Below are positions 35,516 to 44,993 of a stretch of DNA of 64,000 nt, in pieces. The translations under genes were made by a program, and so were the position numbers. Within the stretch, counting starts at the first letter, position 1, and each line of letters begins with the position of its first letter. The notes below the pieces were generated by a model, which was not told the DNA's origin, made no database searches, and was given only the letters and a program-made list of their open reading frames with translations. Source of the stretch: Slackia exigua ATCC 700122 (GTDB lineage: Bacteria > Actinomycetota > Coriobacteriia > Coriobacteriales > Eggerthellaceae); the NCBI RefSeq assembly GCF_000162875.1, contig NZ_GG700630.1, positions 206,657 through 270,656 of the forward strand, written 5' to 3'.

Positions 35516-36874
35516 TTAGGCTGCGCCCTTTCCGGCACCGGACGTCGAGGCATCGGCGGAAGACGCGGACGCATTCGATCCGCCGTGCGCTTCGTTCCAT
35601 GCCGCGAGCACATCGGCGAACTTGAACGTGACCGTATACACGCCGCTCGCGTTTTCCTCGAAGCTCACCTTCTTGCCGTCCTGCGTCAGCGTGATCGCAT
35701 CGGGGTTCGTCGTGGTGAACTGAAGCACGGAATCCACATCGTAGGTCGACGAATACGGTCCGGTCAGGGTTTGCGCCAACGTGGGCGCGCCTCCGTCGGA
35801 AAGCGTGGTGCCCTCGTAGACTTCGACGTAGGCCGTCTGCCCGTCGGCGACGGAGAACTCGATCGTGGTCTTGGTGGGAGCGGCCTCGGCCGGAGCCGAG
35901 GGCTTCGTCGCGGCATCGGAGCTCGACGCCGTGGACGCGGATGACGAATCCGAGGAATCGGACGAGGAAGCGGCCTCGGGCAGGCCGGTGATGTTCATCG
36001 TGGTCTGCTGTTCGGGCTGAGCAGGCGCGCCGAGCGAACGCACGACGACGGCGACGAGGACGATGAGCAGGAGAATCGCGACGCCCGCAACGATGAACGG
36101 CAGACGATCGCGCCACCCGTCGAGAAAACCCCCTGCCGAAGACGAGGCGCCGGCGTAGATGCCGTCCATTCGGCCGGACGATGCACGCACGGAACGGCGC
36201 TCGCGCACGGGAGCCATGGCGCGCGTGCTTCCCGCATCCTGGACGGAACGGGCCTGCCAGCGAGACAGCCCGTCGCCGTAGCCGTTGTACGAACCGACGT
36301 GCACCGATCCGATGCGCCGCGTGGAATCGGCGGATCCGAACGAGGCGCCGCGCAGGGGATCCTCCGCAAGCGCGTCACGCGACGAACCGACATGGGCGCG
36401 CGAGGCATAGGCGCCCGCTCCGGACGATCCGTAGCCTGCGCCGCCATATGCGCGGCCGCCCGCCTCGTCGTAGCTCGGGAAGAGCTCGTCGAAGGCGCCG
36501 TTGCGATGAGAGACACGCGACGGACCGACGCCCACGGTATCGGCCTCGGCGCGCCGCTCGCGACGCGTGCGCCCCGAATCCATGTTGATACCGGACGGAC
36601 GGATGCTCGAACGAGCCGATTCGAGCTGGAATTCGTGCTGGGCGTCGAGATACATCTTCACGATCTCGGTCGGGTTCAATCCGAGGTAGCGCGCGTATGC
36701 GTTAATCATGTTGCGGGAATAGCCGCGCGGCGGCATGCTCGCCAGATCGGAGTCCTCGATGCACTCGAGGATATCGGGGCGGATGCGGATGCGACGCGCG
36801 ACGGAGACCAGATCCTCCCCCGCGCTCTCGCGCGCATCGCGCAGGATCGCGCCGAATCGAAGGTTGTCAGCCAC
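35516..36874 (-). CDS. rodZ: RodZ-like helix-turn-helix membrane protein
   Basis: 452 residues. Cytosolic HTH_25 domain (about 5-75; RFGAILRDARESAG, ARYLGLNPTEIVKMYL), a long Gly/Ser/Arg-rich cytosolic linker (~90-255), one transmembrane helix (258-279), a Ser-rich extracytoplasmic stretch (~302-325) and a DUF4115 beta domain ending in a Ser/Ala tail. RodZ links MreB to the cell-wall machinery in rods; no mreB is seen in this window. GTG start at 36874 with AAAGGAG that overlaps the ftsK stop. Linker and tail have low complexity unlike the neighbouring enzymes. Confidence 0.88.
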   Translation of the reverse strand: MADNLRFGAILRDARESAGEDLVSVARRIRIRPDILECIEDSDLASMPPRGYSRNMINAYARYLGLNPTEIVKMYLDAQHEFQLESARSSIRPSGINMDSGRTRRERRAEADTVGVGPSRVSHRNGAFDELFPSYDEAGGRAYGGAGYGSSGAGAYASRAHVGSSRDALAEDPLRGASFGSADSTRRIGSVHVGSYNGYGDGLSRWQARSVQDAGSTRAMAPVRERRSVRASSGRMDGIYAGASSSAGGFLDGWRDRLPFIVAGVAILLLIVLVAVVVRSLGAPAQPEQQTTMNITGLPEAASSSDSSDSSSASTASSSDAATKPSAPAEAAPTKTTIEFSVADGQTAYVEVYEGTTLSDGGAPTLAQTLTGPYSSTYDVDSVLQFTTTNPDAITLTQDGKKVSFEENASGVYTVTFKFADVLAAWNEAHGGSNASASSADASTSGAGKGAA

Positions 36875-36888
36875 GTGGGACCACTCCT

Positions 36889-39846
36889 TTAAAACCCGTA
36901 CGAATCGTTAGCGTCATGTTCTTCGAATGCCTTCAAGGATTCAAGCTCGAGCTCGTCGACGAGCACTTCGCGCGGCTTGCTGCCGTTCGGAGGACCGACG
37001 ACGCCTTTTTCCTCGAGCATGTCCATTATACGGCCCGCGCGCGAATAGCCCACGCTCAGGCGGCGTTGGATATTGGACGTGGATCCCATGCCGCTCGAGA
37101 CCACGATGTCCGCGGCCTCCCAGATAAGAGGATCGACGGACGTCGATGTTCCGCCCGATCCATCCGGTGCCGACTGCCCGATGCCGATGAGGTTCGTCTT
37201 GAGGATCTCGTTATGGTATTCGGGCTCGCCCTGGGCCTTGAGGAATTCGACGACCGTTTCTATCTCCTCGTTCGAGACATAGCAGCCCTGGAGCCTGACC
37301 GGCTTGGGATATTCCGGCTTGCCGTACAGCATGTCGCCATGCCCTATCAGATTCTCTGCGCCGGTCTCGTCCAGGATCACGCGGCTGTCGATGCCCGACG
37401 CGACCGTGAGCGCCATGCGATTCGTGATATTCGCCTTGATGAGACCCGTGACGACATTCGCGGAGGGACGCTGGGTCGCGATGATCATATGGATGCCGGC
37501 GGCGCGCGCGAGCTGGGCCAGACGGCTGATCGACATCTCGACTTCCTTGCCGACGTTCATCATGAGGTCGGCGAGCTCGTCGATCACGATCACGATGTAT
37601 GGCATGATCTTGGACGGGTCGTCCTGATCGTCGCCGAACGTATCCCGCGCGTCTTCGTCGAGCGTGCCGTTCCTGATCTTCTCGTTGTACTGTCCGATGT
37701 TGCGCACCCCCGCCTTGGAGAGCACCTTCAGACGGCGCTCCATTTCGGCAACGGCCCAGGCAAGGGCGCTGGAGGCTTCCTTGCATTCGTTCACGACCGG
37801 CACATAGAGATGCGGAATGCCGTCGTACGGCGTGAATTCGACGCGCTTGGGATCGACCATGATGAAGCGGACTTCGTCGGGCGTCGCACGCATCAGGATC
37901 GACATGATCATGGCGTTGATGGCGACGGACTTGCCCGAACCCGTCGTGCCGGCGATGAGGATATGCGGCATGGCGGCGAGGTCGGACAGGATCGCATGGC
38001 CTTCGACGTCTTTTCCGATGACGACCGTGAGCGGCCCGCCCTTCGCGAATTTAAGGACGTCGCCGAGCAGCACGTCCTGACGAACCCGATTCGGCACCTC
38101 GATGCCGACATAGGTGGTTCCAGGGATGGGCGCGAAGATGCGCACGCCCGACGAAGCAAGGGACAGCGCGATATCGTCCACGAGGTTCGTGACCTTGCTC
38201 ACGCGCACGCCGTTAGGCAACGACACCTTGAACAGCGTCACCGTCGGACCCGCGATCCAGTCGACGACCTCGGCGAAGACGCCGAAGTCTTCGAGCGTTC
38301 CCTGCAGATCGACCGCCGTCTGGCGAAGCGAGGCCTCGTCGGCCTTCGTCGCGCGCGTCGTGCGGCGGATGAGACCCGAACCGGGAAGGACGAAATCGCC
38401 GCGCTTCTCCCCCGAGGAAGATCTCGTCGCAGCGGCCTTCGGCTTGCGCCGCTTCGACGAAGAGGCGCGCTTCGCCTCTGGTTCTGCGGACAGCCGCGTC
38501 GTCGGAACGTCGCCCGGCCCCTGTTCGGACGGTTCGGCCGGCGCATGGGACAGGCGGCGCGTCATGCCGGACGCCTGCGCGCGCGCCTCGGAGCGCGTCG
38601 GGGCGACGAATTCGCCGAACGAGGCGGCATCGGCTGCGCCGTCCTCGTCGAACGGGATGTCGAAGGCATGCGTCGGAGACGCCGAGGGAGCGGGCCGATC
38701 GGCATCGGATGCCGAACCCATGCCGTCGTCGAAGGAGTATTCCCCCGGCCAGTACTCATCGACCGATCGAGCCTGTCCATCGAATCCTTCGCGCGCACGC
38801 TCGCGAATCGTCATCGTGGCGCGGCGGGGCCGGGACAGATCGCGCGGCACGCGACCTGCGGGTTCGAGACGAGACGTTGCGCAAGCCGCGATGCCGGGCC
38901 CTTCCGCCGCGACGCGCGTGGGTGCAAGGAATTCACCCGGCGTTCCCGTCCCTGCCTTCGACGTTTCGGCATCGGCGGCATGCCCGCGCGAGCACGCGGC
39001 GGCAGCACGCGACGATTCCGTCCCGCGATGTCGGGCGCCGTCGGATATGGCCGAGGTCTCGGCGCGGGCGAGAAGCTCGTCGACCGAGCGATCCTCGATC
39101 GGAGCGTCCGCTCCCATGGGAACCCCCGCGACCGGCGGCGTCGCGAAGAGCGAAAGGTCGGCCTCCTCGTCTTCGCGGCGGCGCCGTGCGCGGTCGGCGG
39201 CGGCATCGCGGACCTTATCGACGACGTCGGATATGGAAAACCCGATGACGACGGCGCCGGCTATGAGAACGCCCGCGAGGAAGATGGCGCCCACCGCGCG
39301 CCCGAAGAGCTTGAGCAGCGCCCAGGCGATGCCGGCGCCGACATAGCCCCCGCGTGCGGACAGCTCGGCGGCGGAGAACATCGCCGCGCTCGCATCGCCT
39401 TGAGGCGTGAAAAGCGCGAGCAGGGAGAGCAGCGCGACGATCATGAGCGAAAGCCCCGCGCCGACGCGCAGCGCGAAATAGCGCTTGTCCGTGCGGATGA
39501 ACAGGCATGCGCAGATCGCGCCGAGCAGGAACGGCAGCAGGAACGATCCGAAGCCCAGAACGAGGCGGATGGAATCGTTGAGGAACGACGTGACGATGCC
39601 CGAAGGAGGCAGGATCATGGTCAGGAGGAGCGCGATCGCGCACACCGCGAGCACCACGCCCGCGATATCGCGCTTCGTGCGCGCGTCGAGGATGACCGGC
39701 GCCTCATCGCGCTCGGAGGTCTGCGCCTTGCGGTCGGCGGAGGACTGCCGGGCCTTCTTCAGAGGCACGCGTTTCTCATCGCCCGACGAGGGCTTCTTCT
39801 GAGCCGAAGCCTTTCCTTTGGCGGTCGTCTTGGGGGCCTGTGCCAC
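36889..39846 (-). CDS. ftsK: DNA translocase FtsK/SpoIIIE
   Basis: Septal DNA pump for chromosome dimer resolution. 985 residues from a GTG at 39846 (VAQAPKTTAKGK), chosen because AAGGAG lies six bases upstream and the longer frame has no ribosome site. Basic N-terminus (1-60), four or five membrane helices (61-215), a ~270-residue disordered linker (216-490), then the RecA-like motor with Walker A GTTGSGKS (633-640), VIDELADLM, and a C-terminal gamma winged helix (TSNIQRRLSVGYSRAGRIMDML). The linker contains the motif GEF[LV]APTR twice (304-311, 411-418). Confidence 0.95.
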   Translation of the reverse strand: MAQAPKTTAKGKASAQKKPSSGDEKRVPLKKARQSSADRKAQTSERDEAPVILDARTKRDIAGVVLAVCAIALLLTMILPPSGIVTSFLNDSIRLVLGFGSFLLPFLLGAICACLFIRTDKRYFALRVGAGLSLMIVALLSLLALFTPQGDASAAMFSAAELSARGGYVGAGIAWALLKLFGRAVGAIFLAGVLIAGAVVIGFSISDVVDKVRDAAADRARRRREDEEADLSLFATPPVAGVPMGADAPIEDRSVDELLARAETSAISDGARHRGTESSRAAAACSRGHAADAETSKAGTGTPGEFLAPTRVAAEGPGIAACATSRLEPAGRVPRDLSRPRRATMTIRERAREGFDGQARSVDEYWPGEYSFDDGMGSASDADRPAPSASPTHAFDIPFDEDGAADAASFGEFVAPTRSEARAQASGMTRRLSHAPAEPSEQGPGDVPTTRLSAEPEAKRASSSKRRKPKAAATRSSSGEKRGDFVLPGSGLIRRTTRATKADEASLRQTAVDLQGTLEDFGVFAEVVDWIAGPTVTLFKVSLPNGVRVSKVTNLVDDIALSLASSGVRIFAPIPGTTYVGIEVPNRVRQDVLLGDVLKFAKGGPLTVVIGKDVEGHAILSDLAAMPHILIAGTTGSGKSVAINAMIMSILMRATPDEVRFIMVDPKRVEFTPYDGIPHLYVPVVNECKEASSALAWAVAEMERRLKVLSKAGVRNIGQYNEKIRNGTLDEDARDTFGDDQDDPSKIMPYIVIVIDELADLMMNVGKEVEMSISRLAQLARAAGIHMIIATQRPSANVVTGLIKANITNRMALTVASGIDSRVILDETGAENLIGHGDMLYGKPEYPKPVRLQGCYVSNEEIETVVEFLKAQGEPEYHNEILKTNLIGIGQSAPDGSGGTSTSVDPLIWEAADIVVSSGMGSTSNIQRRLSVGYSRAGRIMDMLEEKGVVGPPNGSKPREVLVDELELESLKAFEEHDANDSYGF

Positions 39847-39960
39847 GAAACGCTCCTTGGTGACGGTTGACGGACGGCCGAAGCGCGCATCGCCCCGACG
39901 CGCATCGGCGAAGCGTCCCGCCCGCATGGCCGGGCAGGACGCGGGTAAACGCAAAGGGCC

Positions 39961-41835
39961 TTACGGCTCGATGATGGACGCGATGACCATCGGACGCTGC
40001 TTGGTGCGTTCCCACAGCAAAGAAAGCAGCGCATCCTTCAGAAGCTTTTCCAGATCGCGTCCGCGCTTGCCGCGCTCGAGGCCGCGACGCAGCGATCCCT
40101 CGACGCACGAGACGGCCTCGGCGCGCAGGCGAGACACGTCGCCGCCGGTGATGCCGCGCATCTCGACGCGGACGTCGCCGAGGACCTTGCGGCCCTTCGG
40201 ATCGACGGCGCAGGCGATGGATGCCAGGCCGGACTCGGAAAGCGTCGTGCGCTCGTCGAGGACGTCGCGCGTCGTGTCGCCGACCGACAGCCCGTCGACG
40301 AACACGATGCCGCTCTCGACGGGCTCGCCGCGACGGACGCCGTTGGTCGTGAGCGTCAACGTGTCGCCGTTTTCGCAGATGAAGATATTACGAGGATCGA
40401 CGCCGACCGCCTCGCCCAGACGGGCGTGCGCACGCAGGTGGGCGGCTTCGCCATGGACGGGCATGAATGCCCTGGGCTTCACGATGGAGAGCACGATCTT
40501 GAGCTCCTCGGCGCCTGCATGTCCCGAAACGTGCACGAGGGCGCGCGACTTGTCGTACACGTCGCAGCCGATCTTGGCGAGCGAGTTCGTGACGCGCGTG
40601 ACGGCTTTCTCGTTGCCGGGCACGGGCGTGGCGGAGATGATGACGGTATCGCCGCGGTCGATGTCGATCGTGCGATGCTCGCCGTTCGCGATGCGCGCGA
40701 GCGCCGAGAGCGGCTCGCCTTGGCTGCCGGTGCACATGATGACCACGCGCTCGGGCGGCAGATCCTTGAGGTCGTAGGCGTCGAGCAGGTTGTCGTCGGC
40801 GATATGAAGATAGCCGAGGCGGCGCGCGATATCGGTGTTCTGGATCATGGAGCGGCCGGTCACGACGACCTTGCGGCCGTTGGCGACGGCGGCGTCGGCG
40901 ATTTGCTGAAGGCGATGGATGTGGCTCGCGAAGCTCGCGATGATCACGCGCCCGGTGGCGTTCGCCATGATGGAACGCAGCGCCTTGCCCACCTCGGCCT
41001 CGGAAGGCGTGAAGGATGACTTCATCGAATTCGTGGAGTCGGATAGCAGCAGATCGACGCCGATCTCGCTGAAGCGCGCGAGCGCGGCGAAATCGGTGTG
41101 GACGCCGTCGATCGGCGTCTGGTCGAGCTTGAAATCGCCCGTATGCATGACGTTGCCGGCGGGCGTCTGCATGAAGACGCCGACCGCGCCGGGAATGGAG
41201 TGGTTCACGGCGAAGAAATCGATCAGGAAGCTGCCGAGCTTCATCTCGTCGCCGGCATGGATCTCGCACAGGCGCGCCTTCACGCGATGCTCGGCGAACT
41301 TCCCTTCGATCAGGCCGAGCGTGAGCTTCGTCGCATAGATCGGCACTTTGCGGGAAAGGTCCTTCATAAGATACGGCAGCGAACCCGTATGGTCTTCGTG
41401 CCCATGCGTGATGATGATGCCGCGCAGCTTGTCCTCATGCTCGAGGACGTAGGTGTAATCGGGAAGGATGAGGTCGATGCCCGGATGGTTGTCGTCGGGA
41501 AACATCAGGCCCGCATCGACGAGGATCATGTCGTCGCCGCACACGAAGGCCGTCATGTTCTTGCCGATGCCGTCGAGCCCGCCGAGCGGGATGATGTCGA
41601 GCCTGGCGGAAGAATCCTTCTTGACGCCGCCGGCGCGGCCGGCATTGCGCGTGCGCGCCTTTTCGAACGGCATCTCGGCGGCCTGGGCGCCGCGCGTGAT
41701 ATGCGGACGCTTCGCATCGATGGTCACGTGCTTGCTGGCCTGCGTGCGGCGGCGCCGCTCGCGCGATGCGCCGGACCCCTTCTGCGAGGACGGTTCCTGG
41801 GATTGGGCCTCCCGGCCCTTCGGTTCATTGCTCAA
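39961..41835 (-). CDS. rnj: Ribonuclease J (TTG start)
   Basis: Metallo-beta-lactamase/beta-CASP ribonuclease with 5'-3' exo- and endonuclease activity. 624 residues from TTG at 41835 (LSNEPKGREAQ) with AAGGAG seven bases upstream. A ~75-residue basic, disordered N-terminal extension precedes the catalytic core (LDIIPLGGLDGIGKNM; THGHEDHTG metal site; SDSTNS; MPVHGEAAHLRAH). The N-terminal extension is longer than in Bacillus RNase J but common in Actinobacteria. No dapA is adjacent. Confidence 0.94.
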   Translation of the reverse strand: MSNEPKGREAQSQEPSSQKGSGASRERRRRTQASKHVTIDAKRPHITRGAQAAEMPFEKARTRNAGRAGGVKKDSSARLDIIPLGGLDGIGKNMTAFVCGDDMILVDAGLMFPDDNHPGIDLILPDYTYVLEHEDKLRGIIITHGHEDHTGSLPYLMKDLSRKVPIYATKLTLGLIEGKFAEHRVKARLCEIHAGDEMKLGSFLIDFFAVNHSIPGAVGVFMQTPAGNVMHTGDFKLDQTPIDGVHTDFAALARFSEIGVDLLLSDSTNSMKSSFTPSEAEVGKALRSIMANATGRVIIASFASHIHRLQQIADAAVANGRKVVVTGRSMIQNTDIARRLGYLHIADDNLLDAYDLKDLPPERVVIMCTGSQGEPLSALARIANGEHRTIDIDRGDTVIISATPVPGNEKAVTRVTNSLAKIGCDVYDKSRALVHVSGHAGAEELKIVLSIVKPRAFMPVHGEAAHLRAHARLGEAVGVDPRNIFICENGDTLTLTTNGVRRGEPVESGIVFVDGLSVGDTTRDVLDERTTLSESGLASIACAVDPKGRKVLGDVRVEMRGITGGDVSRLRAEAVSCVEGSLRRGLERGKRGRDLEKLLKDALLSLLWERTKQRPMVIASIIEP

Positions 41836-41856
41836 ACGAGTTCTCCTTTGCTCGAT

Positions 41857-41878
41857 GCGCATGCCCGGTCGCATGCGC
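41857..41878 (-). promoter_or_regulatory. rnj leader hairpin
   Basis: Perfect 8-bp stem GCGCATGC/GCATGCGC with a 6-nt loop, just upstream of the rnj ribosome site. A second stem GCGCCG/CGGCGC occurs at 41930-41947. Leader structure is compatible with feedback by the nuclease itself, which is inference. Confidence 0.5.
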
Positions 41879-41965
41879 GTCCTTCAAACCGCGGCCGTCT
41901 TCAGGCCTGCGGAAGCGTTCGATCATGAGGCGCCGATGAGGCGGCGCATCGCGTTTAACTGCATA

Positions 41966-41994
41966 ATTTTAGTCGATACCGCATCTGCGGACAA
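41966..41994 (-). promoter_or_regulatory. Candidate rnj promoter
   Basis: Minus-strand TTGTCC (41989-41994), 17-bp spacer, TAAAAT (41966-41971). Confidence 0.5.
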
Positions 41995-42040
41995 ACGGTC
42001 CGAACGAAAGCCCAGACGATACGCACAGGCGGCGTGGGCG

Positions 42041-42964
42041 CTACAGTTTTCGGGCGATGTCCTCGAGCCTGCGCACGCGATGATACACCGCCGATTTCGA
42101 AAGCGGCGGGCTGGCCTTCTCCCCCAGCTCCTTGAGCGAGGCGTTCGGATTATGAAGACGCAGGTACACGAATTCCTGAAGGCCCGGCGAGAGCGACGAG
42201 ACCTTGCCGCTCTCCACGATCTTGCGGATGCTCACGATCTGATCGACCGCCGACGCGGCGCTTTTCGCCTGGTTCGCGATCTCCGCATTGATCTTGCGGT
42301 TGATATCGTTGCGCACGCTCTTGCGCACGCGCTCGCTTTCCATGGAAAGCGCGCCTTGATGCGCGCCCGTGAACGCAAGGAACGCCAAGATGGACGGGCC
42401 GCTTTTCATGTAAACGATGAACGAGTTGCGGCGTTTGAGGACATGCGCGTTCATCGAATGGCGGTTCATGAGAGCGACGAGCTCGCCGGCAAGCGTTTCG
42501 TTCTCGACCGTGATCTCGAAGTGGAAATCGCCGCGTGGATCGGCGATGAACCCGCGGCCGAGGAAGGCGCCGCGCACGTATGCGGCGCTGCAGCAGGTCT
42601 TCTCGACGAGGTGCGGCGCGATGCCGCTCTCAAGGCCCGCATCGCCTAGAACGCCCAGATCGACGAGCGCATCGTCGAGCCCCGGCTGCGGCGGCACCGT
42701 GATGAGGAAATTGGGCGTGTCGTGCAGGACGCTGCGGCGCGCCGTGAGCTCGGTCTTGAAATCGTACATGCCGTGAAGCGACCGGATGACGAAGCGGGCG
42801 ACGGGACCGACCTCCGTCGATATCTCCAGGCCGCGCCTTCCCTTTCCCATGATGAGCAGGGTGCCCTCGATGCGCACGAGCGCGGCGAGCGTCGCGCGGG
42901 CGCAATGGCTGCAGGAGGGTTCGACGCGCGCGAGCTCGTCTTTGACATCCGACGTGAACGACAT
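42041..42964 (-). CDS. whiA: DNA-binding protein WhiA
   Basis: 307 residues: degenerate LAGLIDADG-like N-terminal domain (MSFTSDVKDELARV; CCSAAYVRGAFLGRGFI) and a C-terminal helix-turn-helix (NASLKELGEKASPPLSKSAVYHRVRRL). WhiA controls sporulation and division in Streptomyces and chromosome segregation/division in Bacillus. Third gene of rapZ-yvcK-whiA, a universal Gram-positive order, 11 bp after yvcK. Confidence 0.96.
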   Translation of the reverse strand: MSFTSDVKDELARVEPSCSHCARATLAALVRIEGTLLIMGKGRRGLEISTEVGPVARFVIRSLHGMYDFKTELTARRSVLHDTPNFLITVPPQPGLDDALVDLGVLGDAGLESGIAPHLVEKTCCSAAYVRGAFLGRGFIADPRGDFHFEITVENETLAGELVALMNRHSMNAHVLKRRNSFIVYMKSGPSILAFLAFTGAHQGALSMESERVRKSVRNDINRKINAEIANQAKSAASAVDQIVSIRKIVESGKVSSLSPGLQEFVYLRLHNPNASLKELGEKASPPLSKSAVYHRVRRLEDIARKL

Positions 42965-42975
42965 GGCCGAACGCC

Positions 42976-44055
42976 TCAGGGTCGGAAGACGCGCGCCGAG
43001 CGACGCTCGTCGATGTCGAGGACCGTGCAGAACGCTTCGCGTAACGCTTCCGGATAATGCCAGGTCGGATGCATGTGATCGGCAAGGTCGCGCACAAGGA
43101 CGACGACGCCCTCGGATTGCAGCTCGACCGCCTCGTCATACGTCAGGCCGACGGCCTCCACATCGTTTTCGACGGTCGCGCAAGCACCGGGGGAAAGCGG
43201 CGTGGCGCTATGGACGAGCATGTAGTCGACAAGCCCCTCCATGCCGTGCGACGCCAAGGCGCGATAGTGGTCGACGGCGCGCATGCCCCGCGTCTCGCCT
43301 TGCACGTCGGCGACCGCGCAGACGAAGACCGTCGTGGCCGACGACGCACGTATGGCGTCGACGATGCCGGGAACGAGCAGGTTCGGGATGATGGAGGTGT
43401 ACAGGGATCCGGGGCCCAGCACGACGAGATCGGCCTCTTCGATCGCGCGAAGCGCCGGAAGGTAGGCCTCGATCGATCCTTCGGAGCTAAGCGACACGCG
43501 CCCCAGCGCGCACGTCGAGGCGCCGGCCTGCGCCTGTCCCGTGAGCGCGTCGCCGTCGCGCGTCACGGCCGTGAGCACGACGGGGTCGAGCGTCGAGGGG
43601 AACACGTGGCCGCGCGCCTCGAGGATCCCCTCGCAGATCTCGATCGCGCGCGGGAACGACCCCGTGGCGTCTTCGAGGGCTGCGAGCATGAGATTGCCGA
43701 GGGCATGGTCGCCGGCGAACGCGAACCGGTATTTGAACGCGCGCGTCAGCGGATCGTCGTGGTCGCGCGCCATCGCGACGAGGCACTTGCGGATGTCGCC
43801 CGGCGCAAGCGAACCCGCCTCTTCGCGAATGACGCCGGTCGAGCCGCCGTCATCGGCCATCGCGACGACGGCCGACACCTCGGCATCCAGGCTCAAGAGC
43901 GTGCGGATGGAGACGGGAGCGCCGGTGCCTCCCCCGATCACGACCGCCTTCAGGGGCGACGCCTCGCCATGGGGCCGTGCCGAAAGCTTGGCCGATAAAC
44001 GCGCGAACGCCGCGGTCTGCGCAGGATCCTGGGAAAAAGGCGAGCCTGCGCTCAT
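42976..44055 (-). CDS. yvcK: YvcK/GlmR-family gluconeogenesis factor
   Basis: 359 residues of the CofD-like UPF0052 family: VVIGGGTGAPVSIRTLL near residue 40, MADDGGSTGVIREE, and FVCAVADVQGETRGM. Binds UDP-GlcNAc in Bacillus and regulates GlmS and wall-precursor supply; needed on gluconeogenic carbon sources. The ATG overlaps the rapZ stop by 4 bp. Confidence 0.94.
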   Translation of the reverse strand: MSAGSPFSQDPAQTAAFARLSAKLSARPHGEASPLKAVVIGGGTGAPVSIRTLLSLDAEVSAVVAMADDGGSTGVIREEAGSLAPGDIRKCLVAMARDHDDPLTRAFKYRFAFAGDHALGNLMLAALEDATGSFPRAIEICEGILEARGHVFPSTLDPVVLTAVTRDGDALTGQAQAGASTCALGRVSLSSEGSIEAYLPALRAIEEADLVVLGPGSLYTSIIPNLLVPGIVDAIRASSATTVFVCAVADVQGETRGMRAVDHYRALASHGMEGLVDYMLVHSATPLSPGACATVENDVEAVGLTYDEAVELQSEGVVVLVRDLADHMHPTWHYPEALREAFCTVLDIDERRSARVFRP

Positions 44056-44975
44056 CGTGCGTCACCGTTGCTATCGGCCGAGGTCCCTCGCGCATCCGTA
44101 TGCGCGAGGGAGAGATCGCGATGCGACACGCTCACGCGGTACCCCGCGCCGCGCAGAAAATCGCCCGTGGCCTCGGCCAGGGCGACGCTGCGATGCTGCC
44201 CGCCCGTGCAGCCGACGGCGATGGCCAGCTGCTGCTTGCCTTCCTTCACATAGCCGGGCATGACGCAGGACAGCAGATCCTTCCACCGCGAGACGAACTC
44301 GAGCGTCTCCTCGTCATACATGACGTAGTCGCGCACGGCGGCATCGAGCCCGGTCAGGGGCCTCAGCGCGTCGATATAGTACGGGTTGGGAAGGAAGCGC
44401 ACGTCGATGACGATATCCGCGTCGATGGGCGCTCCGTGCTTGAAGCCGAACGAGTACACCGTGACCGCGAGCCCGTCCCGGTCGGTGCCGACGGAGAAGA
44501 TGTCGCGAATGCGCTTGCGCAGCTGCATGGGCAGAAGGTCCGTCGTGTCGATGACATCCTGCGACATCTCGCGCAAACGATAAAGGAGCGCACGTTCCTG
44601 TACGATGCCCTGGGCGATCGTCATGCCCTCCGAGCAGAGCGGATGCCGGCGGCGGCTCGCCTTGTAACGCGCGACGAGCTTGTCGTCGGACGCATCGAGG
44701 AACAGCACGCGATAGGCGCGTCCCTCTTCGCGCAACGTCGCGAGCTCATCGACCAGATCGACGAAGAACTCCTGGTTGCGGGCGTCGCACACCACGGCGA
44801 GACGCGTCTCGCCGTCTCCGCGGCGCTCCATGGACGCGATCAGGTCGCCTATCAGGCAGGCAGGCAGATTGTCTATGCAGAAGTACCCGAGGTCCTCGAA
44901 GGCATGCATGGCCTCGGTGCGGCCGGCGCCGCTCATCCCCGAGATGATCACGAGATCGGATGCGGATTCGCCCAT
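44052..44975 (-). CDS. rapZ: RapZ/YvcJ family nucleotide-binding protein
   Basis: 307 residues. The N-terminal P-loop is SGMSGAGRT, with Arg replacing the usual Lys, a change that is usual in actinobacterial homologues; then EDLGYFCIDNLP. The C-terminal domain has VDVRFLPNPYY and the GCTGGQHRSVALAE motif. In E. coli RapZ adapts glmZ sRNA for decay and senses glucosamine-6-phosphate; the Gram-positive role is unsettled. Lies between uvrC (18 bp) and yvcK (overlap). Confidence 0.94.
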   Translation of the reverse strand: MGESASDLVIISGMSGAGRTEAMHAFEDLGYFCIDNLPACLIGDLIASMERRGDGETRLAVVCDARNQEFFVDLVDELATLREEGRAYRVLFLDASDDKLVARYKASRRRHPLCSEGMTIAQGIVQERALLYRLREMSQDVIDTTDLLPMQLRKRIRDIFSVGTDRDGLAVTVYSFGFKHGAPIDADIVIDVRFLPNPYYIDALRPLTGLDAAVRDYVMYDEETLEFVSRWKDLLSCVMPGYVKEGKQQLAIAVGCTGGQHRSVALAEATGDFLRGAGYRVSVSHRDLSLAHTDARGTSADSNGDAR

Positions 44976-44993
44976 CGTGCACCCCTTCCTTTC

